Below are positions 10,930 to 18,450 of a DNA stretch of 64,000 nt, in pieces. Every line of letters begins with the position of its first letter. The stretch's first letter is position 1. The notes below the pieces were generated by a model. It saw only the letters and a list, made by a program, of their open reading frames with translations, made no database searches and was not told the DNA's origin. The position numbers were made by a program, and so were the translations under genes. The DNA is from Pseudomonas sp. Fl4BN1 (GTDB taxonomy: Bacteria > Pseudomonadota > Gammaproteobacteria > Pseudomonadales > Pseudomonadaceae): NCBI RefSeq assembly GCF_009908285.1, contig NZ_JAAARM010000032.1:1-64000 (forward strand), given 5' to 3'.

Positions 10930-11490
10930 ATGCGTTATTCAGCAGACCACAAAGCCCAGACACATAAACGCATTATCAAAGAAGCTTCGAAACGTTTTCG
11001 TCGTGATGGAATAGGTGCAACGGGCTTACAACCACTGATGAAAGCCTTGGGCCTGACTCATGGAGGTTTTTACTCCCACTTCAAATCCAAGGAGGAGTTA
11101 GTAGAAAAGGCGCTTTCAGTGGCGGCCGATGACCTGGACACCCATTGCGCCAAGCTATTTGCACAAGAGCATCCTTTGGCGGCGTTTATCGACAACTACC
11201 TTTCCGAGTGGCACCAGAGCTCACCTGATCAAGGTTGCCCACTGCCAACAATGAGCTCGGAACTAGGTCAACGAGGCCAACCCAGTCCCACTACCGATGC
11301 GGTCCTCACCGCCCGAGTGACGCAGGTAGCGGCAACCCTGGAAGGCGAAAACAAAAGTCAGCGCAGCCTGTTGATCATGTCGACTCTGGTCGGCGCCTTG
11401 ATGCTCTCGCGCAGCGTGGAAAGCCCAGAGTTAAGCGTGCAGATACTGGAGGTCGTTCGTGAGGGCTTGAAAGACCAGGAACGGGCGTAA
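10930..11490 (+). CDS. TetR/AcrR family transcriptional regulator
   Basis: 186-aa TetR-type regulator. The N-terminal helix-turn-helix (about residues 10-56) contains IIKEASKRFRRDG and the recognition part LTHGGFYSHFKSKEELV, which is the signature of the family branch with a TetR_C_33-like ligand domain. The start has GGAGG 8 bp upstream. It converges on the short-chain dehydrogenase gene that follows on the minus strand; the 14-bp palindrome in its own promoter suggests autoregulation. Target and inducer are not evident. Confidence 0.88.
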   Translation: MRYSADHKAQTHKRIIKEASKRFRRDGIGATGLQPLMKALGLTHGGFYSHFKSKEELVEKALSVAADDLDTHCAKLFAQEHPLAAFIDNYLSEWHQSSPDQGCPLPTMSSELGQRGQPSPTTDAVLTARVTQVAATLEGENKSQRSLLIMSTLVGALMLSRSVESPELSVQILEVVREGLKDQERA

Positions 11491-11513
11491 GGCACCCGCC
11501 CCAAGTGCATGCC

Positions 11514-12308
11514 TTACTTGTAGCGTGCAGCAGCGCTACTCCTCGACAAGTTGGGCCCCAACGCCAGACGCGCCGCTACCAGCGCTTGCCAGTCCGCCGC
11601 GTCGGGCAGTGAAGGTAGGGTGATCAATTCCCCCTGATCAAAGCCACTTAAAGAAGCATCGACCATCTCTCCAACCTCCATCACCATCTCAGGTGGAATA
11701 GTTGTCGCATCCAGGCCTGATCGCTCCCAGATCTCGGTACGAGTAATCCCCGGCAGGACCGCCTGAACCTGGACGCCGCAGCCCTTCAACTCAGCCTGCA
11801 GCGACTGCGTCAAGCTGAGCACATAAGCCTTGGTGGCACTGTAAGTCGCATTGAAGCGCTCCGGGATCAAGGCTACAACCGAAGCAATATTAATGATTGC
11901 TCCTCGTTCTGCAGCCGAAAAACTAGTGGCGGCTGCTCCAGCCAGACGGGTCAAGGCCACCACATTGAGCTGAATCATGCGTTCCATCTGATCCAGATCA
12001 GCACCAGCCAAAGGTCCGTTTGCAGCTACCCCGGCATTGTTCAGCAGTAAACTAATGCTCGAGTCCTCGCGCAAGCGTTGCTCGACCTGCAGCAGATCAT
12101 CCTTGAGCGTCAGATCAGCTTTAAGCACCTCGACTTGCACCTGATACTTATCGCTCAGGACCTTGGCTGCCGTCTGCAAACGTGCTTCATCGCGGGCTAC
12201 CAACAACAAATCAAAACCTCGCGCTGCCAACCGCTCAGCGTAAACCGCACCGATACCGGATGAAGCACCAGTTATCAACGCCGTACCTTGTGATCGAATC
12301 GGACTCAT
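11514..12308 (-). CDS. Short-chain dehydrogenase/reductase (SDR)
   Basis: 264-aa classical SDR oxidoreductase. The nucleotide-binding TGASSGIG is at about residues 13-20, NNAG near 91, and the catalytic triad appears as NIAS...Y-S-A-T-K (YSATKAYVLS). Substrate unknown. The start has AGGAG upstream. The gene ends 23 bp from the TetR gene, with which it converges; such SDR/TetR neighbours are common, but control of one by the other is not shown here. Two dyads lie in its promoter. Confidence 0.85.
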   Translation of the reverse strand: MSPIRSQGTALITGASSGIGAVYAERLAARGFDLLLVARDEARLQTAAKVLSDKYQVQVEVLKADLTLKDDLLQVEQRLREDSSISLLLNNAGVAANGPLAGADLDQMERMIQLNVVALTRLAGAAATSFSAAERGAIINIASVVALIPERFNATYSATKAYVLSLTQSLQAELKGCGVQVQAVLPGITRTEIWERSGLDATTIPPEMVMEVGEMVDASLSGFDQGELITLPSLPDAADWQALVAARLALGPNLSRSSAAARYK

Positions 12309-12374
12309 AGCTGTACTCCTGACGGTGCATGCAAGTAATGGACGCTCTCTGATTTGAAAAACAGAGACACAACA

Positions 12375-12409
12375 AAATATTACGATAATAATATTTCATG
12401 AGTTCATGA
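12375..12409. promoter_or_regulatory. Paired dyads upstream of the SDR gene
   Basis: AAATATTA-cgataa-TAATATTT (12375-12396) is a perfect inverted repeat with 8-bp arms, and it abuts TCATGA-GT-TCATGA (12396-12409). Both lie 67-101 bp before the SDR start in an AT-rich stretch. They look like operator half-sites for unknown regulators; they do not match the palindrome of the nearby TetR gene. Confidence 0.35.
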
Positions 12410-12467
12410 AAAAAATCTATCTCGTCGATACACGCTCACTTTCAGGCTACAGGGTTACGAAACATAA

Positions 12468-12490
12468 AAGGCCGGTCAAAGACCGGCCTT
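12468..12490 (-). terminator. Rho-independent terminator after the ComEA-like gene
   Basis: 10-bp perfect stem AAGGCCGGTC / GACCGGCCTT with an AAA loop. On the minus strand it is followed by TTTTATGTTT. It lies 18 bp beyond the stop of the ComEA-like gene. Confidence 0.85.
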
Positions 12491-12508
12491 CATCGCGACG
12501 AGCACAGA

Positions 12509-12838
12509 TCAGTTGACCGTCAGCTTGTCTCGATTGCGCTCCAAAATAGTCTTGCCGATACCTTTAACCTCCAACAACTCATCGATCGAAGCGAAAGGAC
12601 CGTTCTCTTCGCGATAGGTAATTATTGCCTTGGCCTTAGCCTCGCCAATTCCAAAGAGCTCTCGCTGCAACGAAGACACGTCGGCAGTATTCAGGTTGAC
12701 CTTGCTTGTTTGAACAGTTGAATGCTCTGCCACTACTGGCGGGGTTACCTCTGTTTTAGTGACCTGCACCGCATGGGTGGCAAGCGAGAGGCTGGCTAGA
12801 AAGGCAAAGATCAGTGAGGAAAAATAAGGGTTACGCAT
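12509..12838 (-). CDS. ComEA-like helix-hairpin-helix protein
   Basis: Exported or periplasmic DNA-binding-type protein of 109 aa. Residues 1-23 form a signal peptide (LIFAFLASLSLATHA). The C-terminal part is a ComEA HhH domain with VNLNTADVSSLQ, GIGEAKAKAII and VKGIGKTILERN. ComEA proteins bind incoming DNA in natural transformation, but stand-alone HhH proteins next to wbpM are a constant Pseudomonas feature whose role is not established. The ATG at 12836-12838 has GGAG upstream; a longer frame to 13012 overlaps a terminator and is rejected. Confidence 0.85.
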   Translation of the reverse strand: MRNPYFSSLIFAFLASLSLATHAVQVTKTEVTPPVVAEHSTVQTSKVNLNTADVSSLQRELFGIGEAKAKAIITYREENGPFASIDELLEVKGIGKTILERNRDKLTVN

Positions 12839-12862
12839 AATGACGCTCCATAACATCGATAA

Positions 12863-12890
12863 GGAAGGCAGCGTTCCGAAGCTGCCTTCC
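12863..12890 (-). terminator. Hairpin terminator after wbpM
   Basis: 10-bp perfect stem GGAAGGCAGC / GCTGCCTTCC with an 8-nt loop that reads TTCGGAAC on the minus strand. It lies 58 bp beyond the wbpM stop; the following T-tract is short (TTAT). Confidence 0.65.
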
Positions 12891-12947
12891 AAACCTAGGT
12901 GATGCAGGGGGCAAGTCAAAGGCAGGAGGGTTACCGGTTGTGTAGAT

Positions 12948-14942
12948 TCAAGGTTCCAATCGGCGTTGCTGGTAGATCCAATCGACAATTTCGCTGTCTG
13001 GCGTATAGCCACTTACCGTTTCACGAAGTAATTGACGAACCTTCGAATAATCATCCAACTCAAGCGCCGTAAGGAGTTCGTTCAATTTTTCCTTGAGCGT
13101 ATCCCAGGGCAGATGGTCTTCATTAGCACTCATAATCATGGGATGCCGAGTAGCCACTACGTTGTCACCAATCAGCAACTCTTCGTAAAGCTTTTCACCA
13201 GGCCGCAGGCCAGTGAACTCGATGGATATATCGCCATGAGGGTTCTTTTCTGAACGCACGCTCAGCCCGGAAAGATGAATCATCTTTTCTGCCAACTCAA
13301 TAATCTTTACCGGCTCCCCCATGTCCAGTACGAACACATCACCGCCCTGGCCCATCGAACCGGCCTGAATGACCAACTGTGCAGCTTCCGGAATGGTCAT
13401 AAAGTAACGTGTAATCTTGGGATGAGTGACGGTCAACGGCCCACCAGACTTTATCTGCTTATGGAACAGTGGGATTACCGAACCCGAGGAGCCTAATACA
13501 TTACCAAAACGGACCATGGTAAACCGGGTTTTATTAACCCGAGATATGCTTGACGAATCATTGAAAAATACAGGTGTCAACTCTTTACTCAAGGCCTGCA
13601 GCGTGAGCTCTGCCAAACGCTTGGTGCTCCCCATTACATTTGTTGGTCTAACAGCCTTATCAGTGGAGATCAGCACAAAGTTAGCAACACCCGATTGCAA
13701 TGCAGCTTGCGCAGTATTAAGCGTACCCATGACATTATTAAGTACGCCCTCAGCAATATTATGTTCCACCATAGGCACGTGCTTATAAGCAGCCGCATGA
13801 TAAACAGTATCAACACGCCAAGAATTCATAACAGACAATAGCTTATCGTAGTTACGCACCGAACCTAAAATCGGCAACAGCCTGACCGCTCGAGACTCTC
13901 TCGAAAGCCGCTGTTCAAGCTCGGACAAGATACTGTAAAGATTGAACTCACTATGATCGAGTAATATTAAAGTAGTGGGACCCAAGTTCAGAATTTGCCG
14001 ACACAACTCAGAGCCAATAGACCCTCCAGCCCCCGTCACCAGAACAGTTTGACCTTTAATACAGTGGGCGAGCAGATCTCCTTGAGCAGGCACGGAATCT
14101 CGCCCAAGCAGATCGGCGATATCTACTTCCTGAATGTCATCTACCTTTACCCGGCCACTGGCGAGATCCATAAAGCCTGGAACGCTTCGGACATGAAGAG
14201 GAAAACCCTCCAAATAACCTAATATCTCTCTACGTCGACTACGAGTGGACGAAGGGATCGCAAGAAGAATTTCTTCTGCGTCAGTTTCGTCAATCATCTG
14301 CTGCAAATGTTTGGGTTTGTAGACCTGGATCCCCGCAATCATTCGATCTGCGATACTGCTGTCATCATCGATAAACGCAACCGGACGCATCATGCGTCCT
14401 AATCGCAATGCTGCAACCAGCTGATTACCAGCAGCCCCCGCACCATAGATGGCGACTTTAGGCAAACCATCGTCTCGATTGGCAAACGGTACGTGCTGGG
14501 CAGTGGTGAACCAATCACCCAGAAAGTACTGCCGCATGACCAGCCTGAGACCTCCGATCAGTACCATGCTCAACCACCAGTAGTTGAACACGATTGAGCG
14601 AGGCACTACGGTCTGATGATTGCTATACAGATAGACAATCAATGCAAGAACCAAAGAAGACAGCGTCACCGCTTTTACTATGGCAATGAGGGCATCGTTG
14701 CCAAAGTAACGCATGACCGCACGATACATTCCAAACCGAATGAACAGAGGAATAGCAACAATTGGCGCACTGGCAAATAGCCAGAAGTGCACAACGAAGG
14801 GGTTATTCAGGTCATCAAACCCTAGCCTGACGACAAACGACATCCACAACGCGACCCACACCAGCAAAATATCGGTGATCACCTGCAGAATTCTTTTTTG
14901 TCTGCGTGGAAGCCTCAACAGGCACGTTCGTATTTTATCCAT
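12948..14942 (-). CDS. wbpM: WbpM-type UDP-GlcNAc 4,6-dehydratase (membrane SDR)
   Basis: Inner-membrane nucleotide-sugar dehydratase making the UDP-4-keto-6-deoxy-GlcNAc precursor of QuiNAc/FucNAc residues in O-antigen. 664 aa, the size of P. aeruginosa WbpM (about 665). The N-terminal part has about four membrane helices (ITDILLVWVALWMSFVV onward). A CoA-binding-like Rossmann part follows (AIYGAGAAGNQLVAAL), then the catalytic SDR domain with VTGAGGSIGSELCRQI. The usual Tyr of the SDR YxxxK is Met (NVMGSTKR), as known for WbpM. The ATG at 14940-14942 has AAGGGA upstream; a longer 710-aa frame has no support. Last gene of the wbpV-L-M unit. Confidence 0.93.
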   Translation of the reverse strand: MDKIRTCLLRLPRRQKRILQVITDILLVWVALWMSFVVRLGFDDLNNPFVVHFWLFASAPIVAIPLFIRFGMYRAVMRYFGNDALIAIVKAVTLSSLVLALIVYLYSNHQTVVPRSIVFNYWWLSMVLIGGLRLVMRQYFLGDWFTTAQHVPFANRDDGLPKVAIYGAGAAGNQLVAALRLGRMMRPVAFIDDDSSIADRMIAGIQVYKPKHLQQMIDETDAEEILLAIPSSTRSRRREILGYLEGFPLHVRSVPGFMDLASGRVKVDDIQEVDIADLLGRDSVPAQGDLLAHCIKGQTVLVTGAGGSIGSELCRQILNLGPTTLILLDHSEFNLYSILSELEQRLSRESRAVRLLPILGSVRNYDKLLSVMNSWRVDTVYHAAAYKHVPMVEHNIAEGVLNNVMGTLNTAQAALQSGVANFVLISTDKAVRPTNVMGSTKRLAELTLQALSKELTPVFFNDSSSISRVNKTRFTMVRFGNVLGSSGSVIPLFHKQIKSGGPLTVTHPKITRYFMTIPEAAQLVIQAGSMGQGGDVFVLDMGEPVKIIELAEKMIHLSGLSVRSEKNPHGDISIEFTGLRPGEKLYEELLIGDNVVATRHPMIMSANEDHLPWDTLKEKLNELLTALELDDYSKVRQLLRETVSGYTPDSEIVDWIYQQRRLEP

Positions 14943-15018
14943 AATCCCTTTTCGAACCTCGAACCCTAGCCTCAACCTTTCTTGCACACCACTCGGCAGC
15001 TTCTGGCGTTGGGATAAA

Positions 15019-16044
15019 TTAGCCAGCCTGTTCCAACTCACCAGCATGAAACCTGAAAGCAAGGAAAAGCAAAGGTACATAAGCCAGCATTAGACCAATA
15101 GTACCATCCAGGCCGAGCAGCCCAACGCATATGGCTATGGGAAACAACCAAAGTACATTGATCGCCAGCACTGCAAGGGTCACTGGTAAATGCCGACCAA
15201 ACTGACGAGATGCAAATTGATAAGCATGACTGCGATGCGCTTCATACACTTTATCCCCTCGTAACAATCTACGAGCCAGAGTAAAGGTCGCATCAACAAT
15301 GAACACACCAAGAAGAATCAGCCAGATCCAAAAAAATCTTGGAGAAGTCCAGGCCGCTTGAATTGAGAACACTCCCAGCACAAGCCCGAGAAACCCACTT
15401 CCCGCGTCACCCATGAAGATACGTGCCGGAGGAAAATTCCAGTAGAGGAAACCTAGTACTGCCATCGCCAATAGCAATGGAGCCCAAATCAACGATGTGT
15501 CTCCCGCTAACCAATAGATGACACATGCGCCAAAGCAGGCACTGACCGCCTGTACACTGGCTAACCCATCAATACCGTCCATGAAGTTGTATAAATTGAG
15601 CATCCAGACTAGATAGAAAATGGCAAAAACATGCCCCGCCCATGAAAAATTGAAGTCAATCTCAAACAAACGAACAGGTGGAAAGCCACTCAGGCAAACC
15701 AGTACCCAAATCGCTGCAATGAAGTGAGCAAGCAGCCTCCAGCGCGCAGCAATGTGCCCATGATCATCAAGAAAGCCAACTACAGCAGTTAACGCTCCAG
15801 CACCCCACAGAGCCCAGATATAAGGCCAAGGAATATCAACAAAAAGGCTTAGAATCGGGGCGATTGCAAGAAAGCTTAGGACAATTGCCACCCCTCCTCC
15901 CCTTGGAGTAGGTATGGAGTGGGAGCTGCGACTATTGGGGATGTCCATCAAACTGCGTGCTAATGCATAACGACGCAGAACCCAAGTTAACAGAAGCGAA
16001 ATACCGACCACTGTCAGCATCAACCACCAGATCGCCATGGACAT
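15019..16044 (-). CDS. wbpL: WbpL-like undecaprenyl-phosphate sugar-1-phosphate transferase
   Basis: Integral membrane initiating glycosyltransferase (MraY/WecA family) that puts the first HexNAc-1-phosphate on undecaprenyl phosphate. 341 aa with about 10-11 membrane helices. Family motifs are visible: the conserved FLDDHGHIAARWRL, NFMDGIDGLASVQA, and GDAGSGFLGLVLG. The start at 16044 follows TAGGAA; one at 16038 is also possible. It is 76 bp before wbpM and 101 bp after wbpV. In P. aeruginosa O6 the same trio ends the O-antigen cluster. Confidence 0.87.
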   Translation of the reverse strand: MSMAIWWLMLTVVGISLLLTWVLRRYALARSLMDIPNSRSSHSIPTPRGGGVAIVLSFLAIAPILSLFVDIPWPYIWALWGAGALTAVVGFLDDHGHIAARWRLLAHFIAAIWVLVCLSGFPPVRLFEIDFNFSWAGHVFAIFYLVWMLNLYNFMDGIDGLASVQAVSACFGACVIYWLAGDTSLIWAPLLLAMAVLGFLYWNFPPARIFMGDAGSGFLGLVLGVFSIQAAWTSPRFFWIWLILLGVFIVDATFTLARRLLRGDKVYEAHRSHAYQFASRQFGRHLPVTLAVLAINVLWLFPIAICVGLLGLDGTIGLMLAYVPLLFLAFRFHAGELEQAG

Positions 16045-16145
16045 TCTAATTCCTAAAACCGAATGAGAGAGCAAGCACTACAGGCATCGATCTCATTAAA
16101 CAATAAAAACAATCTATTGATGCAATCTTCAAGAGGCACAAAAAA

Positions 16146-17108
16146 TCAGACCTGCTCGTCAAGAAAATATTTAGCTGTAGCATCGAAAGCTGCATCGACC
16201 GCGATCGGTGGGGTCCAACTTAACAACTCACGATTCTTGGAAATATCAACCTGAAGCGACCCACACAATCGCTGGGAGAGTGATCTTTTACCAAAAAAAT
16301 TTGCACAAACCGTCAAAAAAACACTTGGCACGGGCAACAAACGAGCAGGTTTTCGCAGCGCGCGCGCCATTCGCTGCAACAACTCTGTTGTTGAGAGGTC
16401 GTCACCATCACTGACCAAAAACTTCTGATTTGCTGCTTTAGGGTGCGCGATACAAACAATTATCAGATCAACCAAGTTACCCAACGCCACTAAACTACGG
16501 CGATTGTGTATTGCACCAAAAGGTAAAGGTATACCCTTATGCAACCAGCGCATCATATTCAAGAAGTTGGCCTTCACGCCAGGACCGTAAACTAGCGTTG
16601 GGCGAATGATCACGACCTCCATTCCAGTTTGAGCGGCAATGATCATCAGTCCATTTTCCGCTTCCATCTTGGAGATGCCGTAAGGGTCCACCGGTGCAGG
16701 GGCTGCATCAGCGGTGTAGGGAACATCGAGAGATGTCTCCTCTCCGTTGACCTTGATGGAGCTGATAAATACGAAACGACGTACACCTTTTTGCGCAGCT
16801 TGCCTCGCTAGATTTAGAGTCCCTTCTACGTTAACTTTTCGAAATGAGGCAAGAGGATCAACAGAGGAGTCATTCATTACATGCACACGGGCGGCTGCAT
16901 GTATTACAACATCACAACCCACTAAAATATGCATCCAATCCGTGGTACCGTCGATCTGATCAATCTGCGCAACACTAGTAGTTACTGGCAACCCATAGAT
17001 ATGCTTTCGTACCGCAACCACCAACTCGTGTGCTGTGATCTTGGACAAACAGTCATGGACAGCTCTCCCTACAAAACCGGATGCCCCCGTCAAAAGTATC
17101 CTGCCCAT
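16146..17108 (-). CDS. wbpV: WbpV-like NAD-dependent epimerase/4-ketoreductase
   Basis: Cytosolic 320-aa extended SDR (NAD-dependent epimerase/dehydratase). It has LTGASGFVG at the N-terminus, the RVHVMND and FVFISSIKVNG stretches and a YGISKMEAE catalytic Tyr-Lys pair. WbpV of P. aeruginosa O6 reduces the WbpM product to UDP-QuiNAc; with WbpM and the WbpL-like gene alongside, the same job is likely. Start ATG at 17108 follows TAGGAA. Base composition is visibly AT-richer than rpsA or gyrA, as usual for O-antigen genes. A 4-epimerase role cannot be excluded. Confidence 0.78.
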   Translation of the reverse strand: MGRILLTGASGFVGRAVHDCLSKITAHELVVAVRKHIYGLPVTTSVAQIDQIDGTTDWMHILVGCDVVIHAAARVHVMNDSSVDPLASFRKVNVEGTLNLARQAAQKGVRRFVFISSIKVNGEETSLDVPYTADAAPAPVDPYGISKMEAENGLMIIAAQTGMEVVIIRPTLVYGPGVKANFLNMMRWLHKGIPLPFGAIHNRRSLVALGNLVDLIIVCIAHPKAANQKFLVSDGDDLSTTELLQRMARALRKPARLLPVPSVFLTVCANFFGKRSLSQRLCGSLQVDISKNRELLSWTPPIAVDAAFDATAKYFLDEQV

Positions 17109-17523
17109 TTCCTATGCGAACCTTTTCAAACCGGCGCTACAGAGTGGTATCTGAAACACTCAAAAAGACATTATGCACTTGTAGAGCTCAGATGAGCCAT
17201 CTCGCTATCAAGTAATACTCGGCATAACACTAAAACTAAAAATAAAAGCCACTCCATCAATAGTCGACAGAGGAGAAAACATTTCCAAAAGGCACAACTA
17301 AAAAAATGTAACTCGACCAGCACGAACACCGTAACGCTGAAGGAGTGTCAATCAGACCTCGACGTTCATTCAACCAAAAAACCCAAAACCCAAAACCCAA
17401 AAAATCTCCTATTGCTTATCACAAAGAAGATTCGTTAAATTTTCTCAATGGAGCACAGCGAAACCATACCGAAAGCCATATCCTCATAAATACCAAAACA
17501 TTATAGTTTTCTACATCCAAAAT
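17109..17523. other. AT-rich gap between ihfB and wbpV
   Basis: 415 bp without a supportable gene, much richer in A/T than its surroundings. It holds three tandem ACCCAAA heptamers (17381-17401). In P. aeruginosa this position (between himD/ihfB and wbpM) carries wzz and the variable O-antigen genes; here none are present. It probably contains the wbpVLM promoter. Confidence 0.6.
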
Positions 17524-17820
17524 TCAAAAGTCGCTTCCCTCCTCCTCATTAACGCGATCCCTAAGCTCTTTACCCGGCTTGAAATGAGGAACGAATTTTC
17601 CGTCCAGGCTAACTGACTGACCCGTCTTTGGGTTCCGTCCTACCCGAGGAGCACGATAGTGAAGCGAAAAACTACCAAACCCTCGAATCTCAATCCGATC
17701 GCCAGTAGCCAGACACTGAGACATTTGCTCAAGCATCGTCTTGATGGCCAACTCGACATCCTTGGATGAGAGCAGCCCTTGATGGGTGACAATTCGTTCG
17801 ATCAACTCCGACTTCGTCAT
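17524..17820 (-). CDS. ihfB: Integration host factor subunit beta
   Basis: 98-aa HU/IHF-family protein that with IhfA bends DNA for recombination and sigma-54 promoters. The sequence shows the IhfB N-terminus ([10 protein letters not shown]), [14 protein letters not shown] and the DNA-minor-groove arm with [20 protein letters not shown] ribosome site precedes the start. It lies downstream of rpsA on the same strand, as in other gammaproteobacteria, but with a small lipoprotein gene in between. Confidence 0.97.
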   Translation of the reverse strand: MTKSELIERIVTHQGLLSSKDVELAIKTMLEQMSQCLATGDRIEIRGFGSFSLHYRAPRVGRNPKTGQSVSLDGKFVPHFKPGKELRDRVNEEEGSDF

Positions 17821-17967
17821 ATTTTTCCCTTCTTTTTCAAGCAGCTAGGTCAGTGCTCAAAAGGTTTTAGCATGCTCTGAAGGTTTTGAACAGCCCAAGT
17901 GCCGACTTGCCAGCACAAACCTCTTTTCCATTACCAGAGGCACGACGGCAAAAAGCTCAAACCCGTC

Positions 17968-18249
17968 TTATCGACACATGACGAGCATCGTTCTAGTCAA
18001 GTAACCGGCCGGATTCCAACCAAAAGGGTAATCACCCTCCTCTTCCTTGGCATCACTAGACTTGGTAATGACCTTATAACCAGCAGCCTTACACTCGCGC
18101 TCAGCACGCTTGTAACATTTATCCCAACCTGCCCCCAACCCGGAACAATCGATCTCTATGCCACTGACCCCACGAACCACGTGAGTCTTTACGTTGGTCG
18201 TACACCCAGCCAGGAGAAGAACCAAAACAACTACAACTAGCCTGGTCAT
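17968..18249 (-). CDS. Small hypothetical lipoprotein
   Basis: 93 aa with an N-terminal lipoprotein signal: hydrophobic VVVVLVLL followed by the lipobox LLAGC, acylated cysteine at residue 16. The mature part has four more cysteines (IDCSG, DKCYK, RECKA and the C-terminal MLVMCR), which could form disulfides in the periplasm. The GGAAGAG ribosome site and steady coding pattern support a real gene. Family not recognised. It lies between rpsA and ihfB, after a strong rpsA terminator, so it probably has its own promoter. Confidence 0.75.
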   Translation of the reverse strand: MTRLVVVVLVLLLAGCTTNVKTHVVRGVSGIEIDCSGLGAGWDKCYKRAERECKAAGYKVITKSSDAKEEEGDYPFGWNPAGYLTRTMLVMCR

Positions 18250-18406
18250 ACTCTTCCTTATGGCAGCCCCTGCTGCTCAAACACCGTACCTGTTAAACAA
18301 AGCCTAGACCTTAATATGTAATTGGCTCGCTTACTAAAGAGACAACTCATTGCAGACGTTGGTTTCCCTCCACACCAGCATCAGCCCTGACAATTTCAAG
18401 ACACAA

Positions 18407-18432
18407 AAAAGGGCGACCTAAGTCGCCCTTTT
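18407..18432 (-). terminator. Rho-independent terminator of rpsA
   Basis: 11-bp perfect stem AAAAGGGCGAC / GTCGCCCTTTT with a 4-nt loop. On the minus strand the stem ends in a run of T. It lies 18 bp after the rpsA stop and closes the long gyrA-rpsA gene run. Confidence 0.92.
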
Positions 18433-18450
18433 CTTATGGTCTAACAGAAC

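Noticed and set aside
12509-13012. 167-aa version of the ComEA-like protein
   Set aside because: The upstream part crosses the wbpM terminator; the ATG at 12838 begins a proper signal peptide.
12948-15080. 710-aa start for wbpM
   Set aside because: The first 46 residues overlap the wbpL end and are not WbpM-like; the ATG at 14942 has a ribosome site and the family length.
17381-17401. ACCCAAA repeats as a possible CRISPR or phase-variation tract
   Set aside because: Only three 7-bp units without spacers, outside any coding region; kept only as an oddity of the gap.
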